Assembly: GCF_023028345.1 (NCBI RefSeq)
Contig: NZ_CP095487.1
Location: 3,534,001 to 3,598,000, forward strand
DNA: 64,000 nucleotides
Source: Halorientalis marina
GTDB lineage: Archaea > Halobacteriota > Halobacteria > Halobacteriales > Haloarculaceae
Reading direction: 5' to 3'
The translations under genes were made by a program, and so were the position numbers. The notes under the pieces were generated by a model, which was not told the DNA's origin, made no database searches, and worked only from the letters and a program-made list of their open reading frames with translations. Positions 32,703-41,754 of this stretch are shown here, one piece after another; the stretch's first letter is position 1, and each line of letters opens with the position of its first letter.

Positions 32703-33842
32703 ATGTCGTTCCAGCTGTCCAACGAACAACGCGCGATCAAGGAGGCCGTCCGGGAGTTCGCCGAGGACGAGATCGAGCCGGTCGCTCGGGAACACGACGA
32801 GAACAAGGAGTATCCCGAGGAGATCCGGCGGAAGGCCGCCGAGTACGACTTCGTCGCGCCGAACATCCCGACGGAGTACGGCGGTGCCGGGATGGAACTC
32901 GGGTCGTCGATCCTCGTGACCGAGGAACTCTGGCGGGCCGACCCCGGCATCGGGAGCGCGGTCGGCTCGGCCGGGTTCGGGACGGACATGCTCGTCAAGT
33001 ACGGCGACGAGTGGATGAAAGAGGAGTACCTGCCGGCCATCGCGGCCGGCGACTCCGCGTCCTGTTCGATGATCTCCGAGCCCGCCCACGGCTCGAACGT
33101 CGCCGGCATCGAGACCCACGCGGAGCAGGACGGCCACGAGTACGTCATCAACGGCAGCAAGATGTGGATCACGAACGGGACGGTCGCGGACGTCGGCGTC
33201 TGCATGACGAAAACCGACCCCGGGGAGGGCCACGCCGGCATCACCGCCTTCCTCGTCCCGATGGACACCGAGGGCGTCAAGACCGAGAAGATCAACAACA
33301 AGCTCGGCATCCGCGCCTCGGACCTCGCGGAGGTCATCCTCGACGACGTCCGCGTCCCGGCGGACAACATCATCGGCGAGAAGAACAAAGGCTTCTACCA
33401 GCTCATGGACTTCTTCGCCTCCGGCCGGACGAGCGTCGCCGCCCAGGCCGTCGGCGCCGCCCAGGGCGCGCTCGACGCCGCCACGGAGTACGCCGGCGAG
33501 CGCGAGCAGTTCGACCAGAAGATCGGCGAGTTCCAGGCCATCCAGCACAAGCTCGCGGAGATGGCGACCGACGTCGAGGCCGCCCGCTCGCTGACCTACC
33601 GCGCCGCCACCCACGTCGAGGAGGGCGACGACCAGACCGCCGCGAAGTACGCCAGCATGGCGAAGCTGTTCGCCTCCGAGCGCGCCGTCGAGGTCGCCGA
33701 CGAGGGCCTGCAGGTCCACGGCGGGGCCGGCTACGTCACCGACCACGCCGCCGAGCGGTACTACCGCGACGCCCGCATCACGAAGATCTACGAGGGCACG
33801 AGCGAGATCCAGAAGAACATCATCGCCGACCGCCTGCTGTAG
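32703..33842 (+). CDS. Acyl-CoA dehydrogenase (second of two)
   Basis: A 379-residue acyl-CoA dehydrogenase of the normal short/medium-chain type. MSFQLSNEQRAIKEAVREF opens the helical domain, SCSMISEPAHGSNVAG and YVINGSKMWITNG form the FAD-binding middle, and REQFDQKIGEFQAIQHKLAEM with HGGAGYVTDHAAERYYRDAR and KIYEGTSEIQKNIIADRLL form the end. The glutamate in YEGTSEIQ is the position of the catalytic base in many family members. ATG 32703 is 27 nt after TTTACTTTAC (about 32670-32682). Single gene. It acts in beta-oxidation or amino-acid catabolism with ETF. Confidence 0.93.
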   Translation: MSFQLSNEQRAIKEAVREFAEDEIEPVAREHDENKEYPEEIRRKAAEYDFVAPNIPTEYGGAGMELGSSILVTEELWRADPGIGSAVGSAGFGTDMLVKYGDEWMKEEYLPAIAAGDSASCSMISEPAHGSNVAGIETHAEQDGHEYVINGSKMWITNGTVADVGVCMTKTDPGEGHAGITAFLVPMDTEGVKTEKINNKLGIRASDLAEVILDDVRVPADNIIGEKNKGFYQLMDFFASGRTSVAAQAVGAAQGALDAATEYAGEREQFDQKIGEFQAIQHKLAEMATDVEAARSLTYRAATHVEEGDDQTAAKYASMAKLFASERAVEVADEGLQVHGGAGYVTDHAAERYYRDARITKIYEGTSEIQKNIIADRLL

Positions 33843-33988
33843 GCGGTCGACGCCCGGGGGTTCGGCTCGCCGGACCCGACCCGAAACCGGGGGCGCCACT
33901 CGCCGGAGGCGGCGCGCCACCGATACCGGGGCGCCGCCGCGCGGCGCGGGGCCGCGTTCCTTTTGTCGTCGGCCGCCTAGCGACGGCT

Positions 33989-34501
33989 GTGAACCGCGCG
34001 AACCTCGGTCCCGTCGCCCCCGACGCCGCCGTCTTCGGGGCCTGCCGGCCCGGCCACCTCGGCGGCGACGTGGACGCGTGGACGGCCGCACTCGCCGACC
34101 GCGGTGTCGACACCGTCTGCTGTCTCCTCTCGGCGGGCGAAGCCTCGCGCTGGAAGCTCCCTGACCGCTACGCCGACGCCTTCGAGACGGCCCACGTCCC
34201 GATCCGCGACCGTCACCTCCCGAGTCCCGACCGGCTCCGGCGGGCGCTCGAACGGCTCGACGCCGCGACCGCCGACGGGGGCCGGGCCGCCGTCCACTGC
34301 AACGCGGGTCTCGGGCGGACCGGCGTCGTCGCCGCCGCGTGGCTCGTCCACGACCGCGGGCTGGCACCGGCGGATGCCGTCACGGCCGTCGAGAACGCGC
34401 CCGTCCCCCGCGCCCCGCGGGAGGCCGTCCGGGACGGGAACGCGACCGAGGCGGACCTGCTGGACCTGCTCGCTCGCGTAGGCACCCACGGTAAACGGTA
34501 A
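33989..34501 (+). CDS. Dual-specificity / tyrosine protein phosphatase
   Basis: A 170-residue cysteine phosphatase. The signature is HCNAGLGRTG, with nucleophile C104 and phosphate-binding R110. The general-acid loop may be DRHLPSPDR around 74-82. Size and form are like archaeal dual-specificity phosphatases. It starts at GTG 33989, about 28 nt after a T-rich CCTTTTGTC. A second MBL hydrolase gene begins 25 bp after the stop. Substrate could be phosphotyrosine/serine proteins or small phosphates. Confidence 0.85.
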   Translation: MNRANLGPVAPDAAVFGACRPGHLGGDVDAWTAALADRGVDTVCCLLSAGEASRWKLPDRYADAFETAHVPIRDRHLPSPDRLRRALERLDAATADGGRAAVHCNAGLGRTGVVAAAWLVHDRGLAPADAVTAVENAPVPRAPREAVRDGNATEADLLDLLARVGTHGKR

Positions 34502-34526
34502 CACGCTCCGTTACGTAGCCGTGGGC

Positions 34527-35198
34527 ATGGAACTCACGCCAGGGGTACACGCGCTGACCGAGACGGTCGAGCGGGGCGACCGGACGGTCACGATCCACCC
34601 CGCCGTGGTGGAGACGCCGACGGGCCTCCTGCTCGTCGACGCCGGGTACGCGGGCGAGCTCGACCAGCTCGACGCGGCACTCCAGGACGCTGGCCTCGGC
34701 CTCGACGACGTGCGGGCGGTGCTCGTCACCCACCAGGACGGCGACCACGCCGGCGCGCTCCGGGAGGTCGTGGACCGCACCGGCGCGGTCGTCTACGCCC
34801 ACGCGAACTGCGCACCCTACCTCGACGGCCGGAAAGAGCCGATCAAGTCCTCGGAGGGCGAGCGCTACCCGCCGGTCGAGGTGGACGTGGAACTGGTCGA
34901 CGGCGTCAGCTTCCGGACCGACGCCGGCCCGATGGACGCCGTATTCACGCCGGGCCACGCCCCCGGCCACGTCTCCCTGTACTTCCCCGACGCGGACCTC
35001 CTGCTGGCCGCCGACGCCCTGACCGCCGACGAGGAGGGGCTGGCCGGTCCGAGCGAGCAGTTCACGCCGGAGATGGACCGCGCGCTCGACTCCGCCGCGC
35101 GGCTGGCCGATCGGGGCATCGAGCGGGTCCTCTGTTACCACGGCGGGTTCGTCGAGGCCGACAGCGACCGTATCCGGGAGATCGCCTCTCGTCGCTGA
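34527..35198 (+). CDS. MBL-fold metallohydrolase
   Basis: A 223-residue MBL hydrolase. The metal motif is H69-Q-D71-G-D73-H74 (THQDGDHAG), where the second His of HxHxDH is replaced by Asp, as in a large MBL subgroup. Downstream ligands are in TPGHAPGHVS, AADALT and CYHGG. ATG 34527 is preferred to a GTG six bases earlier. It follows the tyrosine phosphatase closely on the same strand. Activity may be thiolesterase or glyoxalase-like; not assignable. Confidence 0.85.
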   Translation: MELTPGVHALTETVERGDRTVTIHPAVVETPTGLLLVDAGYAGELDQLDAALQDAGLGLDDVRAVLVTHQDGDHAGALREVVDRTGAVVYAHANCAPYLDGRKEPIKSSEGERYPPVEVDVELVDGVSFRTDAGPMDAVFTPGHAPGHVSLYFPDADLLLAADALTADEEGLAGPSEQFTPEMDRALDSAARLADRGIERVLCYHGGFVEADSDRIREIASRR

Positions 35199-35284
35199 CT
35201 ATTGTGTACGTGTCTCAATACAGACCGCTATACCGGTCATAGCAGTCGTTTTTCGCGCACCGTGTGCCCTGCCGTACGAACGCG

Positions 35285-36118
35285 ATGGACGAGTCGCGCC
35301 GCCACTCGACGCCGTCGTATCGAACGGACGACCGAACGGACGGTGGGGCGGGGTGGACGCGGCGGGGACTGCTCGGCACTCTCGGCGCGGGGGTGGCCCT
35401 CGCCGGGTGTGTCGCCAGGGGTCGCTCCGGCGGCGGCGAAGAACCCATACAGCGGGCGTTCACCGTCCCGGCCGAGCAGGGGCACGAGAGGGTCGGCGTC
35501 GACGTGCCCGCAGGGCGGTACCGCCGCGCCCGGAGCGCGACCCACTCGTTCGCCGCGGCGATGGCCGCCGCCCGCGGGTGGGACGTGCTCGACCGGCTGG
35601 CGGCCCGCATCCGCCGGCTCGCGGCGAGCCGCGGGGCCGGACTCCGCGCGGTGCAGGCCCTGACCGCCGGAATCGACTACGCGACCGACCGGGAATCGAC
35701 CGGACGACTGGAGTACGTCCGCTTCCCCGCGGAGACGCTCGTCGACGGCGAGGGGGACTGCGACGACAAGGCCGTCCTCCTGGCCGGCCTGCTCGCCGCC
35801 GACGCGTTCGACTGCCGGACGGCACTGCTCATGCCGGAGGGGCACTGCGCGACGCTCGTGGCCCGGGCGGACCTCCCGGCGGAGCTGCTCGCGTCCGACC
35901 CGCTGACGGTGGCTCTCGGCGGGACCGAGTTCGTGTACGTCGAGGCCGTCGAGGCCGTCTCGCCCGGGCGAACGGCACGCGAGTACGGGACGCGACCGCG
36001 GCTGGCCGCCTTCACCGACCGCTGGCACGTCCTCGACGCCCGCGCCGTCGCGGCGGCCGCCAGCGACGAACTGGGCCGGCGCCTCGGGAACGCACTCCCC
36101 GTCGACCGCGGGGGGTAG
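35285..36118 (+). CDS. Transglutaminase-like cysteine-peptidase-fold lipoprotein
   Basis: A 277-residue exported protein. The Tat signal has TRRGLLG (Arg26-Arg27), with a lipobox cysteine at 42 (ALAGC), so it is lipid-anchored outside the cell. The transglutaminase-like core has GEGDCDDKAVLLAGLL with C159 and EGHCATLV with H187. An Asp/Glu for the triad is probably in FVYVEAVE. In bacteria such domains are usually peptidases or bind partners. ATG 35285 is chosen because the signal begins there. It converges on the DUF35 gene across the hairpin-rich spacer. Confidence 0.75.
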   Translation: MDESRRHSTPSYRTDDRTDGGAGWTRRGLLGTLGAGVALAGCVARGRSGGGEEPIQRAFTVPAEQGHERVGVDVPAGRYRRARSATHSFAAAMAAARGWDVLDRLAARIRRLAASRGAGLRAVQALTAGIDYATDRESTGRLEYVRFPAETLVDGEGDCDDKAVLLAGLLAADAFDCRTALLMPEGHCATLVARADLPAELLASDPLTVALGGTEFVYVEAVEAVSPGRTAREYGTRPRLAAFTDRWHVLDARAVAAAASDELGRRLGNALPVDRGG

Positions 36119-36328
36119 AATCAACACTGATAATTCGAGGGGTGCTTTTATTACCCTCGACCGGTCAATAACTGATACGGCACGCAACGTGCCGCTACCC
36201 CCCACCCCCACCCCCCGTCGCCGGGTCATCCCCCACCCCGACCCGGCGACACATTCTCACTCTCTCAGTTCCCGAGCAGTTGGTGTGGTAGGACAGACCG
36301 GCGAAACCGACGAGCCGAGCGACTGTAC
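36119..36328. terminator. Convergent spacer with hairpins and a G-quadruplex-like tract
   Basis: T-rich GCTTTTATT (36147-36155) would suit termination of the plus-strand lipoprotein gene. A perfect hairpin CGGCACG-CAA-CGTGCCG follows at 36178-36194. A second perfect inverted repeat has 11-bp arms GTCGCCGGGTC / GACCCGGCGAC at 36217-36250, with a C-rich 12-nt loop. Between and within them are C-tracts (about 36198-36216 and 36230-36239), so the minus strand has five or more G-runs of four to six bases, a potential G-quadruplex. This is probably a bidirectional terminator or an insulating element. Confidence 0.6.
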
Positions 36329-36745
36329 TCACTCGCCCGGGCGGAACTTGAAGCCGTAGCGGACGACGCCTTCCTGTTCGTAGATGCGGCGGACGACGGC
36401 ACGAACGCGGTCGCCGCGCTCGACCGTCTCCGGGTCACAGTCGGTCAACATCCCGGGCACGCGCACGCCCTCGTCGAGTTCGACGATGACGGTCCCGATG
36501 GGACCCTCCCGGTCGATGAGGTCGCCGAATTCCGGCGGCGCGCCGCCCGTGATGACCGTCCGCGTGACCACCTCGCCGGTCCCCTCGGGCTCGAACTCCG
36601 TGAACCCGTCCGTTGCGTTACACGCCGCACAGGCACCCTCCGCGGGGAAGTTGGCCGCGCCACACTCCTCGCATTCACCGAGAACGAGTCGGTAGCGGCC
36701 GTCGAGGTTCCGCCACCACGTCGGGGCGCTCAGGTACGCCCCCAT
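36329..36745 (-). CDS. DUF35 Zn-ribbon/OB-fold acyl-CoA-associated protein
   Basis: A 138-residue DUF35 protein. The rubredoxin-like zinc ribbon has C25, C28, C39 and C42 (CEECGAANFPAEGACAAC), followed by an OB fold (GEVVTRTVITGG...IGTVIVELDEGVRVPG). In archaea and bacteria, proteins of this kind bridge a thiolase to a partner ketoacyl synthase and bind CoA. The ATG overlaps the TGA of the previous gene in ATGA (36745), so it is the third gene of the operon thiolase, HMG-CoA-synthase-like, DUF35. Confidence 0.88.
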   Translation of the reverse strand: MGAYLSAPTWWRNLDGRYRLVLGECEECGAANFPAEGACAACNATDGFTEFEPEGTGEVVTRTVITGGAPPEFGDLIDREGPIGTVIVELDEGVRVPGMLTDCDPETVERGDRVRAVVRRIYEQEGVVRYGFKFRPGE

Positions 36746-37701
36746 CAGTGGTCACCCCCCTCGGAGATCACGTAGCCACGCTTGCGCGCGTACTCGGCGT
36801 AGGTCACTTGCTCGGTCTCGCGGTCCCAGTCGGCCGCGAGCGTGCCGGAGACGGTCAGCGCGTCCGCGCTCGCGCCGTCGCCGTAGCCAACGACAGTCAC
36901 CGACGAGGCACCGTCCGCCCACGCCGCACACAGGCCGAACAGCGGGCTCGCCGCGCCCGTGTCGCCCAGTTCGTCCGCGGCCTGCACCACCTCGGCGTCG
37001 GCGTCGATACCGCTCGTCGCGCGGTAGGGGAGTTTCCCGTCCGGGGCGGTCGGCGCGACGACCTCGCCGACCGAATCGAGGCGGTCGACCGCGCCCGCCA
37101 CGACGCTGGCGTAGGCGTCCCGTTCGTAGGCCGTCGCGTCGTAGGCGTCGACGGTGTCGGAACCGCGTTCCCGGAAGCGCGTCCCCGCGAACTCCCGAGT
37201 GTAGTGGGCGGTCTCCTCGACCGAGGCCGGGCCGTCGTCGGCCAGGACGAGCGCGACGGCGCCCGCGCCGGCGGCGTGGCCGAGCGCGTCGTCCGGGTCA
37301 CCGCGGGGGGCGTCCGCCGCGACGGCCAGCGCCGGGCCGTCCATCCGCGCGGCGTCGACGACCGCCCGCGTCCCCGCCCGCGTCGACTGGGTGTGGACGC
37401 TCGTCTCGACGCCGCGACCGAGTCCGAGGATTTCCGCGACCCGCGCGGCCACGTCGCCCTCGTCGACCGGCGGCGTCGTCGACCCGACCGCCAGCCCCGC
37501 GATCTCGTCGCGGTCGACCGGGCCGCCGGCCAGCGCGTCACGGGCCGCCGCGACCGCCATCGTCACGCTGTCTTCGTCGGCGGCGGGGACTGCCTTCTCG
37601 GAGACCCCGGCAGCGTCGAAGGAGCCGAACGCCTCGGCGAATTCGTCGGCGGTGATCCGGAACCGGGGCGCGTAGGCCCCGGCGGCGGCGATCCCCGTCA
37701 C
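36745..37701 (-). CDS. HMG-CoA-synthase-like protein lacking the usual active-site cysteine
   Basis: A 318-residue thiolase-fold protein of the HMG-CoA synthase / KAS III group. DSVTMAVAAARDAL and IAGLAVGSTTPP match archaeal HMG-CoA synthases, but the position of the catalytic Cys reads VHTQSTRAGTRA (102-113). The usual ACYAG-type cysteine is absent. So condensation by a Cys nucleophile is unlikely. The protein may be a structural partner in a thiolase/DUF35 complex or use another chemistry. GTG 37701 is chosen because GTGA overlaps the thiolase stop (37698-37701); a GTG at 37707 would add two residues. Confidence 0.8.
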   Translation of the reverse strand: MTGIAAAGAYAPRFRITADEFAEAFGSFDAAGVSEKAVPAADEDSVTMAVAAARDALAGGPVDRDEIAGLAVGSTTPPVDEGDVAARVAEILGLGRGVETSVHTQSTRAGTRAVVDAARMDGPALAVAADAPRGDPDDALGHAAGAGAVALVLADDGPASVEETAHYTREFAGTRFRERGSDTVDAYDATAYERDAYASVVAGAVDRLDSVGEVVAPTAPDGKLPYRATSGIDADAEVVQAADELGDTGAASPLFGLCAAWADGASSVTVVGYGDGASADALTVSGTLAADWDRETEQVTYAEYARKRGYVISEGGDH

Positions 37702-38867
37702 GCCCACCCCTCCTCGAAGACGTGGACGGTGACGGCCCCGCCCGAGCCACCCACGTTGTGCGCCAGCCCGCGACCGAGGCCGTCGACCTGCCTATCACCC
37801 GCCTCGCCGCGGAGTTGCTTGAACACCTCGACGACCTGGCCGGTCCCCGTCGCGCCGATGGGGTGGCCCTTCGATTTCAGGCCGCCGGAGAGATTGACCG
37901 GGCGCTCGCCGTCGGGCTCCGTCGCGCCGCTCTCGATGTACTCGCCGGCCGCGCCCTTTTCACAGAAGCCCAGGTCCTCGTAGGCCAGCAGTTCCGCGAT
38001 GGAGAAGCAGTCGTGGACCTCCGCGAACTCGATGTCGTCGGGTTCGACGCCCGCGTCCTCGTAGGCCTCCTCGGCGGCGTCCCCGGTCGCCGGGATGCCC
38101 GTCAGCGTGGGCCGCTGGAACAGGCCGACGCGGCCGCTGGCCTGGCCCGCGCCCGTGACCTGCACCGGGTCGTCGGTGAGTGCCTCGGCGGCCTCGCGGG
38201 AGGCGAGGATGGCGACGCTCGCGCCGTCGGAGGTGGGACAGCAGTCGTAGAGGTTGAGCGGGTCGGCGACGACGGTCGCGTCCATCGCGTCCTCCAGTGA
38301 ACACTCGAATCCCAGTTGTGCGTGGGGGTTTTCCGCCCCGTTGCCGTGGTTCTTGACCGCCACGCGGGAGAGTTGCTCGCGCGTGGTCCCGTGCTCGGCC
38401 ATGTGTGCGTCGGCCATCTGGGCGTAGACGCCGGCGAAGGTGGTGCCGGCCATCCGCTCCCACTCGGTCTCGCCGGAGACGCCCAGCCAGTAGCGGGTGC
38501 GGTCGCCGCTCATGTCGGTCATGACCTCGAAGCCGCCGGCGACGGCGATGTCGGCGACGCCGGCCCGGATGGCGATGACGGCCTGCCGGAGCGCCGTGCC
38601 GCTGGCGGCACAGGCGTTCTCGACGCGGGTGCAGGCCGCGCCGTCGAGGCCGGCGTACTCCGTGACGGCCGGGCCGGGCAGGCCTAACTGGCGGCCGCCG
38701 ACGCCGAGCGTGCCGACGTAGGCCTCGTCGACCTCGGTGCGGTCGAACGCGCCGTCGACCGAGTCGGCCGCCCGGTCGAAGGCCGATTTGAACAGTGATC
38801 GGTAGGATTCCCGCGGGAACGACCCGAAGTCGGTCTGGGCCGCGCCCACGACGTAGGCCTCGCGCAT
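37698..38867 (-). CDS. Thiolase family acetyl-CoA acyltransferase (SCPx-like)
   Basis: A 389-residue thiolase of the archaeal/SCP-x type. The first Cys is C86 (VENACAASG), VHDCFS holds a histidine pair, GGLKSKGHPIGATG is the GHP block, and HNVGGSGG ends the active site. It cleaves or forms 3-oxoacyl-CoA. ATG 38867 is 27 nt after the TATA-like CCTTTTATTC (near 38890-38900). The HMG-CoA-synthase-like and DUF35 genes follow with overlapping starts, forming a three-gene operon. By analogy, archaeal thiolase, DUF35 and HMG-CoA synthase assemble into a complex that channels acetoacetyl-CoA. Here the partner lacks its cysteine, so a degradative or different role is possible. Confidence 0.9.
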   Translation of the reverse strand: MREAYVVGAAQTDFGSFPRESYRSLFKSAFDRAADSVDGAFDRTEVDEAYVGTLGVGGRQLGLPGPAVTEYAGLDGAACTRVENACAASGTALRQAVIAIRAGVADIAVAGGFEVMTDMSGDRTRYWLGVSGETEWERMAGTTFAGVYAQMADAHMAEHGTTREQLSRVAVKNHGNGAENPHAQLGFECSLEDAMDATVVADPLNLYDCCPTSDGASVAILASREAAEALTDDPVQVTGAGQASGRVGLFQRPTLTGIPATGDAAEEAYEDAGVEPDDIEFAEVHDCFSIAELLAYEDLGFCEKGAAGEYIESGATEPDGERPVNLSGGLKSKGHPIGATGTGQVVEVFKQLRGEAGDRQVDGLGRGLAHNVGGSGGAVTVHVFEEGWA

Positions 38868-38963
38868 ACTCGTCTCTCGCCCGAACCGGGAATAAAAGGT
38901 TTCCCTCGTCCCGTCAACGCCCGACGCGTTCGCTCGCTCCGTCGCCGCGCTCGGTCGCCGGTA

Positions 38964-40493
38964 TCAGTTCGACTGCCAGTCGACGCTCCCCTCGAAGGCA
39001 TCCCCAGCACCGAGGACGGTCGCGTCGTCGAACCGCTCGCCGACGAACATCAGCCCGACGGGAAGTCCGTCAGCGGTGCCACAGGGAACCGACAGCGCCG
39101 GGTGGCCGGTCACGTCGAACGGCGCGGTGTTGTGGAGCATGCTCAGCGCCCGCTCGATGACCTCCAGCCGGGAGAGGTGCTCGCGGTGTTCGTGTGCGGT
39201 CTGTGGCGTCGTCGGCATCGCCAGCACGTCCACGTCGGCGAGCGCCTCGTCGTACCGGTCGGCGAGCTTCCGGCCCAGGTTCTGGGCCTTCGCGTAGTAG
39301 TGGCTCCGGTACTCGTCGGCGAGGTACTGCCCGAGGACGAGCGTGAGTTTCAGCGTGCTCAGGTAGTCGTCGGCGTTGGCCCGCCGCGACCGACCGAACG
39401 CGTCCATGAACGCCGTGTCGTAGTGGCCCTTGCCGTAGTGGCCGATGCCGTCGGCGTCGATCGTCGCCGCCGTCCCCTCGATCGCGATCCCGTTCCAAAT
39501 GGGCAGGCCGTCGAGGTGCATCGGGACCGAGACCTCCGTCACGTCGGCCCCCGCGTCCGCGAACGCGTCGAGGGCCTCGCGGACCGTCTCGTCGACGCCC
39601 GGTTCGCTCTCCTCGTGGCCGAACCCCTCCATCACGATGCCGACGGTCAGGTCCGACGGATCGTTCCCCAGCGCGGCCTCGTACTCCTGTGTCGGCGTCG
39701 CGCCCTGGCGCGGATCGAGCCCGTCGGCCCCGGCGATGGCGTCCAGCACGCGCGCACAGTCCTCGACGGAGGTACCCATCGGCCCCGTGTGGTCGAACGA
39801 GCGGCCGAGCCCGGCGATACCGGTGTAGGGCACCAGGCCGTGTGTCGGTTTGTGGCCGACGCCCCCGCTCCAGGACGCCGGGATGCGGACGGAGCCGCCC
39901 TGGTCGCCGCCGATGGCAACGTCGACGTCGCCGTTCACGACGGCGGCGATGGAGCCGCTCGAGGACCCCCCGGCGATGTAGTCGTCGTCCCGGGGGTTCA
40001 ACACGGGACCGGTCGCGGAGAGTTCGCCGCTCCCCGAGAAGGCCATGTCCTCCATGTTCGTTTTCCCGGTGATCGTCGCGCCGGCGTCGAGCAGGCGGGT
40101 CACGACCGTCGCGTCCTCGCGCGGGACGTACCCCTCGAACATCTTCGAGCCACAGGTCATCTCGACCCCCGCGACGGCGACGTTGTCCTTCAGCCCGACC
40201 TCGTAGCCGGCGAGCGGTCCCGAGTCCGCCCCCGTCACCTCGCATTTCCTGACAAAGGCGTTCAGCGGGTCCTCCTCCCGGTCCGGACGGTGGCCCGGGT
40301 CGCGGTCGGTGTACTCGCTGGAGCGCTCGGGCGGCGCAATCTCGTCGAGTCGTTCGTACCCCTCGAGCGTCCCGGCGATGGCCTCGGCGAAGTCGGCGAC
40401 CTCCTCGTCGGACAGCGACATGTGGTGTTTCGCGGCCTTCTCCCTGATCTCCTCCGGCGTCGGCGGTCGAATGTTCGGTGGGACTTCCGACAT
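38964..40493 (-). CDS. Amidase (amidase-signature family)
   Basis: A 509-residue amidase-signature hydrolase. The Ser-cisSer-Lys triad is visible: catalytic K102 in GLKDNVA, the cis-Ser in GGSSSGS (175-181), and nucleophile S201 in DQGGSVRIPA. It hydrolyses amide bonds of unknown substrates; it is not a GatA because the window has no GatB/C, but a GatA-like sequence cannot be ruled out from context alone. ATG 40493 follows a TATA-like CATAACGATTACC by about 29 nt. Divergent to it is the amidohydrolase/DUF59 pair. Confidence 0.88.
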   Translation of the reverse strand: MSEVPPNIRPPTPEEIREKAAKHHMSLSDEEVADFAEAIAGTLEGYERLDEIAPPERSSEYTDRDPGHRPDREEDPLNAFVRKCEVTGADSGPLAGYEVGLKDNVAVAGVEMTCGSKMFEGYVPREDATVVTRLLDAGATITGKTNMEDMAFSGSGELSATGPVLNPRDDDYIAGGSSSGSIAAVVNGDVDVAIGGDQGGSVRIPASWSGGVGHKPTHGLVPYTGIAGLGRSFDHTGPMGTSVEDCARVLDAIAGADGLDPRQGATPTQEYEAALGNDPSDLTVGIVMEGFGHEESEPGVDETVREALDAFADAGADVTEVSVPMHLDGLPIWNGIAIEGTAATIDADGIGHYGKGHYDTAFMDAFGRSRRANADDYLSTLKLTLVLGQYLADEYRSHYYAKAQNLGRKLADRYDEALADVDVLAMPTTPQTAHEHREHLSRLEVIERALSMLHNTAPFDVTGHPALSVPCGTADGLPVGLMFVGERFDDATVLGAGDAFEGSVDWQSN

Positions 40494-40655
40494 GACCACA
40501 CGATACGGGGGCGATGAGGTAATCGTTATGGTACCACGTGCCACGGTACTGCCCCCCGGTTCACCGGTAACTATTTGTAAATCGTCCCCATCTTTGCATG
40601 GGCATCGTTACCAACAAACACGACCCGCGACTCGACAGACGACACCCGACACACG

Positions 40656-41753
40656 ATGATAGACCTCGACGAGACCTTCATCATCGACGCGGTGGTTCAC
40701 GCGTACAACCTCGCGCCGTCGAACTACCGGAACGAACAGCACGCACAGGGCATCACCGAGATGATATACGGGACGGTCGACGCGGCGTCCCCGCCGGGCT
40801 ATCGCGTGACCCGCGACGGCTACATCCGGGACTGGACCGTCGAGGAGACCGCGAACATGCTCTTCCTGGAGAGCAACACGGACCTGGCGACGTTCCAGTC
40901 GCTCCCGCTGTACGCCTTCCACGACGGACTGACGGGCAACGACAAGGCCATCGAGGCCGACGAGGAGTACGGCGAGCGGTTCATCCCCTTCGCCAACGTC
41001 GACCCGCTCCGGGACGGCTGGGAGGACTCCCTGGAGGAGCAGGTCGACGCCCTCGACCCCGTGGGACTGAAGCTCTACCCCTCACACTGGGGCGAGGACT
41101 TCCACGAGGGCTGGCGGATGGACGACGAGGACGTGGCCTACCCCGTCTTCGAGAAGGCGAAGGACCTCGGCCTGGACCTCATCGAGGTGCACAAGGCCAT
41201 CCCGTTCGGGCCGGTTCCGCGGGACCCCTACCACCCCGGCGACGTCGACGACGCGTGTGCGAACTTCCCGGAGCTTGACTTCGGCATCGTCCACGGCGGC
41301 CTCGCGTTCACCGAGGAGACCGCCTGGCAGATGGCGCGGTTCCCGAACCTCCACATCAACATGGAGACGCTGGGCGTGCAACTGGCCGCGAACGAACGAG
41401 CCTTCGCCGAGACGCTGGCGAAGATCGTCTCCATCGGCGGCGAGGCCGTTCTCGACCGGATGTACTGGGGGTCGGCCGCGATGGCCTACCACCCACAGCC
41501 CGAGCTGGAGGCGCTCCGGGACTTCAGCTGGCCCGAGGACATCAGCCAGCGCGGTATCGAGTTCGGCCCGATGCCCGAGATCACCGACGAGCACAAGCGG
41601 AACATGCTCGGCCGCAACTACGCCGACCTCGTGGGCATCGACATCGACGAGGCACGCGAAGCCATCGCCGACGACGACTTCAGCAAAGAGGTCTCGGAGC
41701 AGGGCCTGGCCGACGCCTTCTCGCGGACGAACGCCGCCGCGGAGGTGTACTGA
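40656..41753 (+). CDS. Amidohydrolase family protein (amidohydrolase 2 type)
   Basis: A 365-residue TIM-barrel amidohydrolase. Metal site residues appear as DAVVHAYN (H15), LKLYPSHWG, IEVHKAIPFG and GIVHGG. It lacks the N-terminal HxH of classical amidohydrolases, like the ACMSD/decarboxylase branch. The next gene, a DUF59 protein, starts with GTG 41755 directly after the stop. As I recall, bacterial binuclear-iron propane/acetone-type monooxygenase clusters contain a similar amidohydrolase plus a DUF59 gene. No monooxygenase is in this window. The reaction is unknown. Confidence 0.8.
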   Translation: MIDLDETFIIDAVVHAYNLAPSNYRNEQHAQGITEMIYGTVDAASPPGYRVTRDGYIRDWTVEETANMLFLESNTDLATFQSLPLYAFHDGLTGNDKAIEADEEYGERFIPFANVDPLRDGWEDSLEEQVDALDPVGLKLYPSHWGEDFHEGWRMDDEDVAYPVFEKAKDLGLDLIEVHKAIPFGPVPRDPYHPGDVDDACANFPELDFGIVHGGLAFTEETAWQMARFPNLHINMETLGVQLAANERAFAETLAKIVSIGGEAVLDRMYWGSAAMAYHPQPELEALRDFSWPEDISQRGIEFGPMPEITDEHKRNMLGRNYADLVGIDIDEAREAIADDDFSKEVSEQGLADAFSRTNAAAEVY

Positions 41754-41754
41754 C

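Noticed and set aside
40534-40553. GTACC/GGTAC inverted repeat between the amidase and amidohydrolase genes
   Set aside because: Five-base arms with a nine-base gap, imperfect beyond that. It overlaps no clear promoter position and may be chance.
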